The translations under genes were made by a program, and so were the position numbers. DNA of 64,000 bases from Ferroplasma sp. (GTDB lineage: Archaea > Thermoplasmatota > Thermoplasmata > Thermoplasmatales > Thermoplasmataceae). The notes beneath the pieces are model-generated. The model worked only from the letters and a program-made list of their open reading frames with translations. It had not been told where the DNA came from and did no database searches. Shown piece by piece: positions 17,543 to 27,380 of the stretch; position 1 is the stretch's first letter; the number at the start of each line of letters is the position of its first letter. Where the stretch lies: assembly GCF_031200575.1 (NCBI RefSeq), contig NZ_CP133597.1:930001-994000 (forward strand), written 5' to 3'.

Positions 17543-18988
17543 ATGGTTATTACGCACACCAAATTAAAAAGAAACTCTGTCGGGCTTCTCCAGGGTACAT
17601 TTCAATCTCTGGGGCAGGTGGCGCCTGCAGCTGATATAGCTATACTTCTTGTAGCATCGTTTTCGATCTCTGGCGCACAGACAGTGCTTTCTGTAATAAT
17701 TGGCTGGATAATATACGCATTATGGATGATAACCCCATATGAATTTTCAAAATTAAAATCAAATGCCGGGAGTTATTATGCCTATGCAGCCGGGGCTACA
17801 GAAAAAGGCCATCTTGGGCCGGTTACAGCCCTGAGCTTTATGTACTATGATATCACAGGTGCGGCATTCGGAATCCTTGGGCTTTCAAGTTTTATATTCC
17901 TTATGGCACCGGAGGTCACATCGATTCCCTATATATGGATACTCTTCGCCGGAATATTTACTGGATTCATAATAATAGTTACATACCTTGGAATAAGGCC
18001 ATCCCTTAATTATACAGCAATCACAGGATTATTGGAGGTAATGTTCCTTCTTATTGGATCCATAATTATAATTATCAGGGTTGGTGCCCATAATTCTGTA
18101 ATCCCATTCGAAATATCTGGGCCATACAGCATAGGATTTTCATCCATAATGTTTGCATCTGTATTTTCAATACTGGATTTTACGGGTTCTGGTGTGGTTA
18201 CAACCGTATCGGAGGAGATTACAAAGCCTAAGAAGAACATAGGAAAATCCATAGTATTTGCTATGATACTTACAGCGGTTGCTCTGATTCCGGCTGCCTA
18301 TGCATTAACTGTGGGGTGGGGTGTAAGCAGTATAGGCTCATTCGCAACACATAACGATGCTGGACTGACAGTCTTTTACAGATATCTAGGTCCTGTGGGG
18401 CTTGTGCTTCTTATAGTGTTTACCATAAACAGTTATTTCTCAAACGGAGTTTCCAAGGCAACAGCTGTCAGCAGGTGGTGGTACTCCGCTGCTAGGGACA
18501 ATGTTGTTTTCCCTTCATCTGTGGGAAAAATCAATCCGAAACACCACTCGCCTGCCAATGCTGTAATTATATGGGCTTTGCTGTCATTCGTGCTGGATGT
18601 AACCATGGGTTTGATCTACGGTCCCCTAAGTGCTGCATTTGTCCTGGAGGCTGGAACGGGTATCTCAATAATTATTGTTCATATGCTGGCAAACAGCTCA
18701 CTTACAGTATATACACGTAGAATCAATAAATTCAGCCTTTTGAAACACGGAATATTACCCACAGCAGCGACCATAGTTGGTCTTATTGTGATGTATTTCA
18801 CAATGAGCGATATATTCACAAAATATTTCACTGCGCCAAGTGCTGTAAACGATGCTTACTTTGCATCATTCATTGTAACCGTAGTATGGATACTGGCAGG
18901 AGGACTGATAGTGACACTGTATTACAGGAATAAGCATCCTGAAATACTTAAGGATGCCGGGGAATTCAATATGAAAACCCAGCAATAA
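17543..18988 (+). CDS. APC-superfamily amino acid permease
   Basis: 481 residues with about 12 helices. The N-terminal 'GLLQGTFQSLGQVAPAADIAIL' and a first-helix glycine pattern fit the APC fold, and 'DFTGSGVVTTVSEEITKPKKNIGKSI' (about 212-235) is the typical helix 6 to loop region. Likely uptake of an amino acid or amine; substrate not readable. The 250-nt upstream gap is AT-rich, with a TATA-like stretch (AACTATATAAAA near 17470) and a 10-bp palindrome (ACACATGTGT, 17359-17368). A small wHTH gene follows 73 nt downstream. Confidence 0.82.
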   Translation: MVITHTKLKRNSVGLLQGTFQSLGQVAPAADIAILLVASFSISGAQTVLSVIIGWIIYALWMITPYEFSKLKSNAGSYYAYAAGATEKGHLGPVTALSFMYYDITGAAFGILGLSSFIFLMAPEVTSIPYIWILFAGIFTGFIIIVTYLGIRPSLNYTAITGLLEVMFLLIGSIIIIIRVGAHNSVIPFEISGPYSIGFSSIMFASVFSILDFTGSGVVTTVSEEITKPKKNIGKSIVFAMILTAVALIPAAYALTVGWGVSSIGSFATHNDAGLTVFYRYLGPVGLVLLIVFTINSYFSNGVSKATAVSRWWYSAARDNVVFPSSVGKINPKHHSPANAVIIWALLSFVLDVTMGLIYGPLSAAFVLEAGTGISIIIVHMLANSSLTVYTRRINKFSLLKHGILPTAATIVGLIVMYFTMSDIFTKYFTAPSAVNDAYFASFIVTVVWILAGGLIVTLYYRNKHPEILKDAGEFNMKTQQ

Positions 18989-19061
18989 TAATATCATTTT
19001 CTATTTTTATTGAAATCCTGAATTCAAAATATTTATATTCAAACCTTTATAACAAAAATTA

Positions 19062-19358
19062 ATGAATTTTCCCGATGAATATCACAGGATATTGTGGTGG
19101 CTTCTTGTGGCGACCCGTGGTGGAAACACAAGAACCAGGATATTAGAGTGCATCCACAGCGATCCTGGAAACATAAACCAGATATCCCTGGAGCTGGGAA
19201 CCAATTACAGAACGGTGGAGCACCATATTAAAGTGCTTCTGGATAATGGGATTATCCGGAGGGAGGGCCATGGATATGGGTGTATATATTTTCTTTCAGA
19301 TTATTATCAGAAAAATTATGAGGTAATCATGGAGACGATTAAAAATAAAAGGAAATAA
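19062..19358 (+). CDS. Small winged-helix regulator (ArsR-like)
   Basis: 98 residues. 'TRTRILECIHSDPGNINQISLELGTNYRTVEHHIKVLLDNGIIRREG' (about 23-70) is a clear winged helix with a recognition helix 'YRTVEHHIKVL', resembling archaeal ArsR-type regulators that begin with a short helix. No metal-binding Cys cluster is seen. TATA-like 'CCTTTATAAC' about 20 nt before the ATG suggests a leaderless message. It may control the neighbouring permease; that is positional inference. Confidence 0.72.
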   Translation: MNFPDEYHRILWWLLVATRGGNTRTRILECIHSDPGNINQISLELGTNYRTVEHHIKVLLDNGIIRREGHGYGCIYFLSDYYQKNYEVIMETIKNKRK

Positions 19359-19461
19359 CTTCCACGAAGCATCTGGCTTCTATGCAATTAATTTGTATAT
19401 AAATTGTATATAATATTGAAATATAGTTTTATTCCAGCAGGTTAATCCTAAAAAGACCAAT

Positions 19462-20025
19462 ATGAACTGGAAAATAATATCGGCAGTATTCATTGCACTT
19501 ACAATCATCTTTGCAGGTGCATTTATAGGTGTGTACTATCTGGATAGCTCGGCTATTGCCAAGGAGAAGAAACAGCTGGAGGTAAATGACACAAATGAGC
19601 TTGCAACAGAACACTGGAACCAAATCGCAATTGAAAATCAGTCTCTGATCATGAAGCAGTATGCGGGTAATGCTACGTTGAACTGGATAGGCGGTCCCCT
19701 CAATGGGACATATCATGGAACCTCTGCAATAAACACTACATGGGGGAAGTTCTTCACGGCCTGGCAGGCAGTATGGTTCTATGCGTCTACAGGTACAACC
19801 AGCAATCCAATTGTAACAGTAAATGGAAGTACGGCAACCATAACAGCAAATTTCACACAATTTGTCGTCCAGAGTTCATCTACACATGACTTTGAATATA
19901 TTAACACAACATACACCCTGGTATATTATAACATGGACCATTCGACAAATAATAATGTGGATTACAAAATTGTAGATGAGACATTCCATATAACAGGGTC
20001 CGGAAAACTTTCCAGCCTGGAATAA
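19462..20025 (+). CDS. Membrane-anchored NTF2-like extracytoplasmic protein
   Basis: 187 residues: a signal anchor (residues 3-27, KIISAVFIALTIIFAGAFIGVYYL), a linker, then a domain starting 'HWNQIAIENQSLIMKQYAG' and ending 'YKIVDETFHITG'. The order of helix then strands with 'TYHGTSAINTTWGKFF' resembles the NTF2/SnoaL fold placed outside the cell. There are several N-x-T sequons. No catalytic residues can be named. The next gene, a small membrane protein, starts about 50 nt downstream. Confidence 0.6.
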   Translation: MNWKIISAVFIALTIIFAGAFIGVYYLDSSAIAKEKKQLEVNDTNELATEHWNQIAIENQSLIMKQYAGNATLNWIGGPLNGTYHGTSAINTTWGKFFTAWQAVWFYASTGTTSNPIVTVNGSTATITANFTQFVVQSSSTHDFEYINTTYTLVYYNMDHSTNNNVDYKIVDETFHITGSGKLSSLE

Positions 20026-20075
20026 AAAAATATATTAATATATTTTTATTGTTAACCTGAATACCGTGGTAAAAT

Positions 20076-20360
20076 ATGGAAATATTTTGGATATCTGATA
20101 TTGTTATAGCACTATTCGAGCTGATCGCCCTGCTTATACTTGTTATTCTATATGCCATATCCTACAGAAAATACAGGGCAAAAATATACGTCCAGATTAT
20201 CTCCTTTACATCCATATTTACCGTTCAGAGTGCACTTACAATATATATTTATTATTATTTTTCCAGATTTCTGGGCGCTACAGTTGCCATACCATTAATG
20301 GCATTAAGTATACTGGGCATCGCAGCCATAGCCATGCTTTTTAGATTTATGAGGCAATAA
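20076..20360 (+). CDS. Small membrane protein, three predicted helices
   Basis: 94 residues, almost all hydrophobic, with helices at about 6-28, 38-60 and 68-88 separated by short basic turns (SYRKYRAKIY, 'FSRF'). The family is not recognised. It lies between the NTF2-like exported protein and the DUF355 gene on the same strand with short gaps, so it may be part of one transcript. Confidence 0.6.
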   Translation: MEIFWISDIVIALFELIALLILVILYAISYRKYRAKIYVQIISFTSIFTVQSALTIYIYYYFSRFLGATVAIPLMALSILGIAAIAMLFRFMRQ

Positions 20361-20408
20361 CCTTCAAAAATTGCATTAAATTAATATCTCTCTGTTTAAT
20401 AATGAATT

Positions 20409-20891
20409 ATGGATATCTCCGCAGTTGAAATAGAAAAGCCTGAGGGTGTAAATGTAATAATTGGCTATTCACATTTCATAAAAACAGTTGAAGACCTAAA
20501 TGAGATAATAAAAACTGTAATCCCTGGCTGTGAGTATGCTGTGGTATTTTCAGAGGCGTCCGGAGACAGGCTAATAAGATTTGAGGGCAATAGCAGAGAG
20601 TTGATAGAGGCCGGAATAAATAACATTAAAAAGATATCTGCCGGGCACACCTTTATTATAATGCTAAAAAATGCATTTCCAATTAGTATTCTCCCGCAAT
20701 TAAAGATGAGCCAGGAAGTAGGCACAATATATGCTGCTACCGCAAATCCTTTGAAAGTGATTGTAGCAAAAACAGAAAATACAAATGCAATAATAGGAGT
20801 TGCAGATGGCTATTCTCCAGCTGGCGTAGAATCTGATGATGATAAGAAAAAACGCAGAAAATTTCTTAGAGACATCGGTTATAAATCCTGA
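20409..20891 (+). CDS. Adenosine-specific kinase family protein (DUF355)
   Basis: 160 residues, matching the length and pattern of the small archaeal DUF355/COG1839 family: 'VNVIIGYSHFIKTVEDLNEII', 'YAVVFSEASGDRLIR', 'AGHTFIIMLKNAFPISILPQLK', 'IYAATANPLKVIVAKT' and 'IIGVADGYSPAGVESDDDKKKRRKFLR'. Family members are named adenosine-specific kinase from structural work; the in vivo role is not settled. The tRNA-Arg gene begins at the base after its stop codon, so the two may share a transcript. Confidence 0.85.
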   Translation: MDISAVEIEKPEGVNVIIGYSHFIKTVEDLNEIIKTVIPGCEYAVVFSEASGDRLIRFEGNSRELIEAGINNIKKISAGHTFIIMLKNAFPISILPQLKMSQEVGTIYAATANPLKVIVAKTENTNAIIGVADGYSPAGVESDDDKKKRRKFLRDIGYKS

Positions 20892-20964
20892 GGGCCCGTG
20901 GTGTAACGGATTATCATATAGGCCTCCGGAGCCTATAATCCGGGTTCGAATCCCGGCGGGCTCA
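20892..20964 (+). tRNA. tRNA-Arg (anticodon CCG)
   Basis: The acceptor stem GGGCCCG/CGGGCTC pairs with one G-T wobble (20892-20898 with 20957-20963), discriminator A at 20964. The anticodon stem TAGGC/GCCTA encloses loop CTCCGGA, giving CCG. The T arm has the canonical GGGTTCGAATCCC. No intron and no encoded CCA. It starts with zero gap after the stop codon of the preceding gene. Confidence 0.95.
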
Positions 20965-21180
20965 TATTATCACAGATTTGATTACTATTTTCCGAACAGT
21001 TTTTGAATACAGGTTGTTGAAACTAAGTGTTGTTTATAGTAATGCACCTTTCTACCCAGTGTTATCACACTTTTAGAAATATATATACAGAAAAGAAAGC
21101 CGCTGAATTTATGATGTGGATGAATTTCTGGTAATAAACAGACAATGCTTATAAATATTCATTCCATACCAATGATATAC

Positions 21181-22449
21181 ATGGAATATAGAACCGCATA
21201 TAGATTCAGAATATATCCTAATCAAACTCAGATAAAGACCATAGATGATATTCTGTATTTATCCCACATATTATATAATGCCATGTTAGAGCAGAGAAAT
21301 ATGGCATACCATCTGAATAGGGATTATTATGAAAACCTAAAGGTAAACTATAACACACAATCTGTTGAGCTATCTAAACTTAAGAATGAATTTCCTGAAT
21401 ATAAAAATATATATTCACAGGTATTGCAGGATGTAGCAGATAGATTAGATAAGTCATATGACAACTTCTTCAGGAGAATAAGGGAGGAGGAAAGGCAAGA
21501 AGATAAAGGCAGGATTTCCAAGGTTCAAATCTAAGGATAAGTATAGATCAATAACATATACGCAGTTCGGCTTTAAGATACTGGATAATACACATGTATT
21601 CTTTTCTAAAAATAGGAAAAATAAGAATATTCCAGCATAGAAAAATAATAGGAAAAATAAAGCAGGCAACAGTAAAGAAGGATAAGGCAAACCGCTACTA
21701 TGTAACATTCATAGTTGAAGAGGAACATGATAGCAGGAATTATTCTGAATTTCCATATAATCCCGTGTAAATAGATGTCGGCCTTCTTAAACTAATATCT
21801 ACTACAGATAACACTCCGGTAGACCTGCATAAATACTTAAGGAAATCAGAAAAGAAATTGAAAAGGGCACAGAGAAGCTTATCAAGAAAGCAGAAGGGAA
21901 ATAAGGGTAAGGGTTGCAAAAATAAGCAGCCATATATCCAACCAGAGGAATGATTTCTCACAGAAGCTATCAAGAAAGCTTGTTGATAATCATAATTTTA
22001 TAGCATATGAGGATCTTAACATAGCTAATATGCTTAAGGACCATAATATGGCTAAAAGCATAGCAGATGCTTCCTGGGGTGAACTTATAAATAACACAAT
22101 GTACAAGGCTGAGAGAGCCGGTAAATACTGTGTGAAGGTAGACCCAAGGAATACATCTAAGCAATGCTCTTATTGCGATAATATAATAGGGGAACAGACA
22201 CTTGATGACAGGGAATATAACTGTAAAGCATGCGGATTAACAATGGACAGGGATGACAATGCTGCAATCAATGTTCTACATGCAGGGTTCAGGAAGATAT
22301 TCAATACCTTTATTATAGTAAAAACTAAAAAGATAAGGCATAGGAAGAGAAAGATGCCCACGGACTGTGGGGAATTTATGCCCGTGGAGGGGAAGCCTAT
22401 ACCTGATAAGGCAAGCTTTTCCATGGAAGCGGGAAGCTCCTATCTTTAG
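21181..22449 (+). pseudogene. IS200/IS605-family TnpB (RNA-guided nuclease), broken
   Basis: The reading starts MEYRTAYRFRIYPNQTQ, the normal TnpB beginning, then shifts frame near 21500 and again near 21610, meets stops near 21769 and 21951, and resumes to an intact C-terminal part from about 21950 to 22449. RuvC residues are visible in the pieces: Asp in IDVGLLKL, Glu in AYEDLNIANM, and Asp in MDRDDNAAINV. So are the zinc-finger cysteines CSYC and CKAC. No tnpA is present. Several independent lesions mean no functional nuclease. The element's right end lies just after the stop. Confidence 0.9.
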
Positions 22450-22457
22450 ATATGGAG
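22437..22457 (+). repeat. Right-end hairpin of the TnpB element
   Basis: CTCCTATCT pairs with AGATA(T)GGAG with one bulged T, forming a subterminal hairpin at the stop codon of the TnpB pseudogene. Such hairpins mark the 3' end of IS200/IS605-type elements, where the guide RNA scaffold (omega RNA) also lies. The exact element boundary and target motif are not certain. Confidence 0.55.
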
Positions 22458-22633
22458 GATGTCACTTATAAGCCTGTAGACTATAGAAGAAACATTAGGG
22501 CTTGTAATTAAGTAATTAAATTTATAGTAATAATATAAAGACATTATAATTGATTTGGCAAATACTTAAATATTAAATTCAATTTATTTGAATAAGGAAT
22601 ATTTTATGGTTTCATTGATGTGTGGTGGCATGG

Positions 22634-23395
22634 ATGTATGATATAAGAAACAGAGTATGCATAGTTACAGGCTCCGGCAGGGGCATAGGAAAGGCAATAG
22701 CTATGAAACTAGCATCCGAGGGAGGCAAAATTGTTGTTAATGTAAGGAAAAGTATTAATGAGGGAGAGCAAACACTGAAAGAAATAGACAGAATATCCTC
22801 TGGAATGCTAGTTACAGCAGACGTATCCACAGAGGCTGGGAGAGAATTGCTTTTTGCAAAGACTGAGGAGAATCTTGGAACACCTGAAATCCTCATTAAT
22901 AATGCAGGTGTTGGAATCCTTGAGCCACTGGGAGGGATAGAAGAAAAAAATCTGGAGCTTATGTTCCGTACTAATTTATTTTCCCCACTTAGACTTTCAG
23001 AAAGATTCATGAAAGATTCGCATGGCGGTGTTATAATTAATATGGCATCACTGGCAGGAATCAATCCGTTCCCCGGCCTCGCGGTATATGGGGCAACTAA
23101 ATCTGCATTGATAGGGCTCACAAAATACATGTCGCTGGAAATGGCATCTTATGGAATCAGGGTAAATGCCGTTGCTCCTGGGGTTGTTAAAACAAGGATG
23201 GGTGATGGATTACTAAACCTAATGAATCTAGACGAGGCCGAATTCTCGAAAAAATTTACACTTACAGGAAAGCTCATTACACCTGAAGATGTAGCAGATG
23301 CTGTTATATTCCTGATAAAAAACGAATCAATCACAGGGCAGGTAATTACCATAGATTCAGGGAGTACGCAGATGGCTACAGATTATTTTAAATAA
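22634..23395 (+). CDS. Short-chain dehydrogenase/reductase
   Basis: About 253 residues. The cofactor motif TGSGRGIGKA is near the start, NNAGVG is at about 90, and the catalytic Ser-Tyr-Lys are in 'INMASLAG' and 'VYGATKSALIGLTKYM'. The 'VNAVAPGVVKTRM' and 'GQVITIDSG' endings are typical of classical FabG-like SDRs of 250 residues. The substrate is unknown; a basic Arg after strand 2 (NVRKS) favours NADP(H). ATG at 22634 (MYDIRNRV) is more likely than a GTG four codons upstream. A single-gene unit. Confidence 0.87.
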   Translation: MYDIRNRVCIVTGSGRGIGKAIAMKLASEGGKIVVNVRKSINEGEQTLKEIDRISSGMLVTADVSTEAGRELLFAKTEENLGTPEILINNAGVGILEPLGGIEEKNLELMFRTNLFSPLRLSERFMKDSHGGVIINMASLAGINPFPGLAVYGATKSALIGLTKYMSLEMASYGIRVNAVAPGVVKTRMGDGLLNLMNLDEAEFSKKFTLTGKLITPEDVADAVIFLIKNESITGQVITIDSGSTQMATDYFK

Positions 23396-23468
23396 AGTTA
23401 TAATAAAAATTGATATTATTTTTAGTTTTAACTCATAATCAGGAAGTTCCATATCCAGATTGATGATG

Positions 23469-24728
23469 TCACAGAACCATGTCCTCTATCTTTGTTTTTC
23501 TATACTTCCCATTGTATGTATTTACTATTTTCTTTCCACCATAAAGCGTTGTAGTCTTCTTCCTGTCGTATCTAGAGGCCACTATTCTACCTATTGAATC
23601 ACCCTTCATTATTCCGCCACCTGTTGACCCAGAAACCACTATAATATTTATGTCATTGAATATATATGGCATAAAGTCAATGGTATTGTATGAATAGTAT
23701 CCGGCCCATGACGATGTTATTCTTGAATCTTCTGATGCCGGGAAGTAATTATCCAGTATGGGTTTGATATTATATGTATAGAAATCCGGTTCCGGTTCTG
23801 GGTTTTCTGTAAAAGAGAAGTCCCTATTAAGCTCATCAGCAAGGCTGGTCCAGAATGAGCTTGCCTGCGGATACGGCCTCATATATACACCTGTAGGGAA
23901 TATTGTGAATGGGAATACACCTGAATCGTTGAATATATTCTTATTTATAAGTTTCTGGATACCAGGTGAGGTTATCTGGAATATCTGCCTTTTCTTGGGC
24001 CTTAAATGTGAATCAATACCCACCGGGTCAAGTAGTGATGTCGTCCATACGTCAGTACATAGAACATAAAAATCTGATTCTATTATTCCCTTATCGGTTT
24101 CTGCATATTTTATCTCGGATTTTTGCCAGTTGAATGGTTCTCCAGGGTAATTCAGGGATTCCATGGGTGCCAGGACAAGGCGCCTGACCATGGTATTGAA
24201 TTTAAATTCCACGCCCATTTCCAGAAGCTTGTTGTAATACCATCCTGAGAGGAGGTCCGGTTCTATAATTCCTGCATTTTCATCAATAACAGCTGACTTT
24301 ATTGAACCTATTTTCATAACGTCCTGTGTGTCCTTATCAATATTCAGATTGAAAAGATCTGACATGTCCTCATCGACAATTCTGGAATGTGGATATCTTG
24401 AAACCCATTCCTTATCGGTGTCATGGTCAAACAGGAACAAATACCCGGTAAATTTCATGCCAAGGTCTACTCCCATATCATTCTGTAGATGTTTATAAAA
24501 GTTAATTGAACTCTGGGCCATTACCTGATTTTCTCTCAGTGTAAAGAAATCTCTGAATGCAGCAGCACTTTTTGCGGTATTACCCTGTGAAAATGTTTTT
24601 GCCTTGTCGACCACCAATATTTTAAGTGACGAATCCATCTTTTTAAGATGGTATGCCGAACTTAAACCGGTTATTCCCGCACCCACAACAACGATATCAT
24701 ACTTCATATGATTTGGAAAGTCTCGCAT
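23469..24728 (-). CDS. FAD-dependent oxidoreductase of the DAO (sarcosine/amino-acid oxidase) family
   Basis: 419 residues. An N-terminal Rossmann fold 'YDIVVVGAGITGLSSAYHL' is followed by 'SQGNTAKSAAAFRDFFT', where sarcosine-oxidase-type enzymes bind the flavin, and a C-terminal 'VVSGSTGGGIMKGDSIGRIVA' loop closes the FAD site. Oxidation of a secondary or primary amine such as sarcosine, proline or a D-amino acid is the family role; the exact substrate is not deducible. It converges with the SDR gene and is followed upstream by a GNAT-like gene on the same strand after an 80-nt gap. Confidence 0.8.
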   Translation of the reverse strand: MRDFPNHMKYDIVVVGAGITGLSSAYHLKKMDSSLKILVVDKAKTFSQGNTAKSAAAFRDFFTLRENQVMAQSSINFYKHLQNDMGVDLGMKFTGYLFLFDHDTDKEWVSRYPHSRIVDEDMSDLFNLNIDKDTQDVMKIGSIKSAVIDENAGIIEPDLLSGWYYNKLLEMGVEFKFNTMVRRLVLAPMESLNYPGEPFNWQKSEIKYAETDKGIIESDFYVLCTDVWTTSLLDPVGIDSHLRPKKRQIFQITSPGIQKLINKNIFNDSGVFPFTIFPTGVYMRPYPQASSFWTSLADELNRDFSFTENPEPEPDFYTYNIKPILDNYFPASEDSRITSSWAGYYSYNTIDFMPYIFNDINIIVVSGSTGGGIMKGDSIGRIVASRYDRKKTTTLYGGKKIVNTYNGKYRKTKIEDMVL

Positions 24729-24807
24729 TTATATAAATCTATGTTTAGATACCTTATTTTAAGTGATTTCTCCCATATTTTATAGTTAAATAAAATATTT
24801 TATCAGT

Positions 24808-25515
24808 TTAGATGTTTTTATGCAGTTTAATGATTTCTCCAGTAAAAATGAATCCAAGGCTTTCCAGAATGGTTTTCATCTTCTCACTGTAGTCCAGGTA
24901 TATTACTATATTCTCTGTCTGTGAACCATACAATGATATAGCACCTGAAATAATGCTGGATATTGCATCCTCATTTCCCTCCACCCATTTAATTGAATCC
25001 AGTGCACATGATTTGCTGTTTATGGACGCTATACCACCTGCAGCCACCATGGTCCTGTTTCTATATTCAACCAACGTAATTAGGTATTCAGGTACAGATC
25101 CAAAGGAATCGCCATATGATAGCATATCTTTCTCCTCAATTTTCCGGGCAGGCTTAGAGTTACCCGTATAATCCCTGATCTTCAGCCGCATTATAAGAAT
25201 TCTGCTTTTGGAAAAATTGAACCTGTTCATTGCTATGTCAAGATTTTTGGGGTCTATATACAGGTTGAATTCAGTATAGCCAATGCTGTCGGCCGCAGTC
25301 CTGAAGGATGCCCTGTTTCCATAAAACCAAAGATTTCTGTAATCAGGCGTTACGGCAAGAATTCCTCTTATAACACCATTATCATAAATAAGTAGGGAGT
25401 TCCTGCCGCTTTCTTCCAGTACAGCAGATATTATGGTATTTTTATAAGGATCCTTCATGAGGAATTCATGGGCAAGATAACTATCTTCATCTGAATATGG
25501 CTTCACTGCTGCCAT
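24808..25515 (-). CDS. GNAT-fold acetyltransferase-like protein
   Basis: 235 residues, soluble. The C-terminal half ('TLVEYRNRTMVAAGGIASINSKSCALDSIKWVEGN', then 'TENIVIYLDYSEKMKTILESLGFIFTGEII') follows the GNAT strand-helix order, with the terminal 'LGF' of the acetyl-CoA fold. The N-terminal half may be a degenerate second GNAT unit. The classical Q/RxxGxG/A acetyl-CoA loop is not clear, so activity is uncertain. Confidence 0.55.
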   Translation of the reverse strand: MAAVKPYSDEDSYLAHEFLMKDPYKNTIISAVLEESGRNSLLIYDNGVIRGILAVTPDYRNLWFYGNRASFRTAADSIGYTEFNLYIDPKNLDIAMNRFNFSKSRILIMRLKIRDYTGNSKPARKIEEKDMLSYGDSFGSVPEYLITLVEYRNRTMVAAGGIASINSKSCALDSIKWVEGNEDAISSIISGAISLYGSQTENIVIYLDYSEKMKTILESLGFIFTGEIIKLHKNI

Positions 25516-25656
25516 GAAGCCTAATTTCAGAGCATTTAATTAATTTATCCACTTTTCAGCCATCCACTAAATATATTCAGTTACTCTAGCAATACAGTTT
25601 ATTGATAAACTATTTAGTAATAATATTTAAATATTTTACTGCAATATTACGCCATA

Positions 25657-27327
25657 ATGCAGGATAAATGGATAGCCCTGAGCAATACAACAATTGGCCA
25701 GTTAATGGCAACTATTAATACAAGTATAATTATTGTTGCCCTCCCCTCTATTTTCGACGGAATTCATTTAAATCCCATGGACGCCGCCTCTTTTCCATAT
25801 CTCCTCTGGCTAATAATGAGCTACATGATTGTATTATCAGTGCTCCTTGTTAGCATAGGCAAACTTTCTGATATTTTTGGCAGGGTAAGGATATTCAATC
25901 TCGGCTTCCTGATATTTACAGTAGGGTCCCTGCTACTCTATCTCGCCCCAGGAACGGGCTATACCATCGCACTGGAGCTTATAATATTTAGAATTATACA
26001 GGCAGTTGGCGGGTCTTTTATAATGGCCAATACATTTGCAATAATTACCGATAATTTTTCACCTAGGGAACGTGGCTTTGCCATATCCATAAACAGTGTT
26101 GCCGCGGTTTCAGGGGTAAGTATAGGAATTGTCCTTGGAGGCATACTTGCCACCATCTACTGGCGTGATATATTCCTTGTGAGCATACCGGTGGGAGTAT
26201 TCGGCACTTTCTGGTCATTTACTAAACTAAAGGATAGGAGAGAAAGAGCTGCTAGGCATATTGATATAGCAGGCAATATGCTTTACGCAGTGGGCCTGAT
26301 TATACTCTTGCTGGGAATTACATACGGAATAACGCCATATAGAAGCGATCCCATGGGCTGGACAAATCCACTAGTTATTATGGCCCTTGTTACCGGAACA
26401 GCAATGCTACTGTTATTGCCATTTGTTGAAAGAAAAGCCAGAAGCCCCATGTTTGATCTAAGGCTTTTCAAATCTAGGAATTTCAGCATAAGCATATTTA
26501 CAGCATTTGTATCGGCACTGGGCATGATGGGGCTAATGTACATGCTGACATTAATCTTTCAGGGAATATGGCTTCCCATACACGGATACAGTTATTCTGT
26601 AACACCATTATGGGCTGGAATATATATGCTCCCGCTCCCAATATCCATGGGCATCTTTGGGGTTCTATCCAGCAGATTATCGCTACATTTTGATGCCAGG
26701 ATTCTTACCACAGCAGGCCTTTTCATATCAGCATTGGCATTGCTTGCCCTTGTGCTTCTAACATATGATTTTTCATATATCTTCCTTTCAATAGTGATTA
26801 CTATATTTGGAATTGGCTATGGAATATTTAACGTTCCAAACCTTACAGTAGCCATGTCATCTGTGCCCCCCAGTGAGAGAGGGGAAACCTCTGGAATCCT
26901 CAATACCATGAGAAATGCAGGTTATGCTGCCAGCATAGGCGCATTCTTTTCAATACTTATACTGGGCCTTGCACTTTATTATCCCGGGTCTATAACCTCG
27001 GCACTTACCGGAGAACACGCAACAGCACTCACATCATATTTTTCAACCATACCACCCACTGAAATTTTATTTTCCACATTTCTGGGTCTTAATACGGTAA
27101 AGGACGTTTTAACAACTGTACCAACCGGTGTGCTTTCAGGGATTTCCAGCAATACATTAAGCACAATTACCGGCCATCACTGGTTTCCGGAAACAATTGC
27201 TCCTGCATTCATGACGTCCATGCATGACGTATTCTATGTAGGATTTGGCATTACATTTTTTTCCGGAATTATCTCATTGCTCAGAAAGCCAGTTAAAGAC
27301 AGGGAAAAACCGGAAGAGAAGAGATAA
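25657..27327 (+). CDS. DHA2-family MFS drug exporter (EmrB/QacA type)
   Basis: 556 residues with 14 predicted helices, the DHA2 arrangement. Signature pieces: 'GQLMATINTSIIIVALPSI' in helix 1, 'GKLSDIFGRVRIFN' between helices 2 and 3, and 'NSVAAVSGVSIGIVLGGIL' (motif C of antiporters, about 150). A large extracytoplasmic loop lies before the last helix. Likely proton-driven export of a toxic or acid compound across the cytoplasmic membrane. It starts in an AT-rich promoter (ATATTTAAATATT about 25 nt upstream). A GNAT gene follows, which could modify the same compound. Confidence 0.85.
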   Translation: MQDKWIALSNTTIGQLMATINTSIIIVALPSIFDGIHLNPMDAASFPYLLWLIMSYMIVLSVLLVSIGKLSDIFGRVRIFNLGFLIFTVGSLLLYLAPGTGYTIALELIIFRIIQAVGGSFIMANTFAIITDNFSPRERGFAISINSVAAVSGVSIGIVLGGILATIYWRDIFLVSIPVGVFGTFWSFTKLKDRRERAARHIDIAGNMLYAVGLIILLLGITYGITPYRSDPMGWTNPLVIMALVTGTAMLLLLPFVERKARSPMFDLRLFKSRNFSISIFTAFVSALGMMGLMYMLTLIFQGIWLPIHGYSYSVTPLWAGIYMLPLPISMGIFGVLSSRLSLHFDARILTTAGLFISALALLALVLLTYDFSYIFLSIVITIFGIGYGIFNVPNLTVAMSSVPPSERGETSGILNTMRNAGYAASIGAFFSILILGLALYYPGSITSALTGEHATALTSYFSTIPPTEILFSTFLGLNTVKDVLTTVPTGVLSGISSNTLSTITGHHWFPETIAPAFMTSMHDVFYVGFGITFFSGIISLLRKPVKDREKPEEKR

Positions 27328-27380
27328 GCACAGCATAAAATATATGAGAAATATTATGAACCCGTTTAAGTTCTACATTC

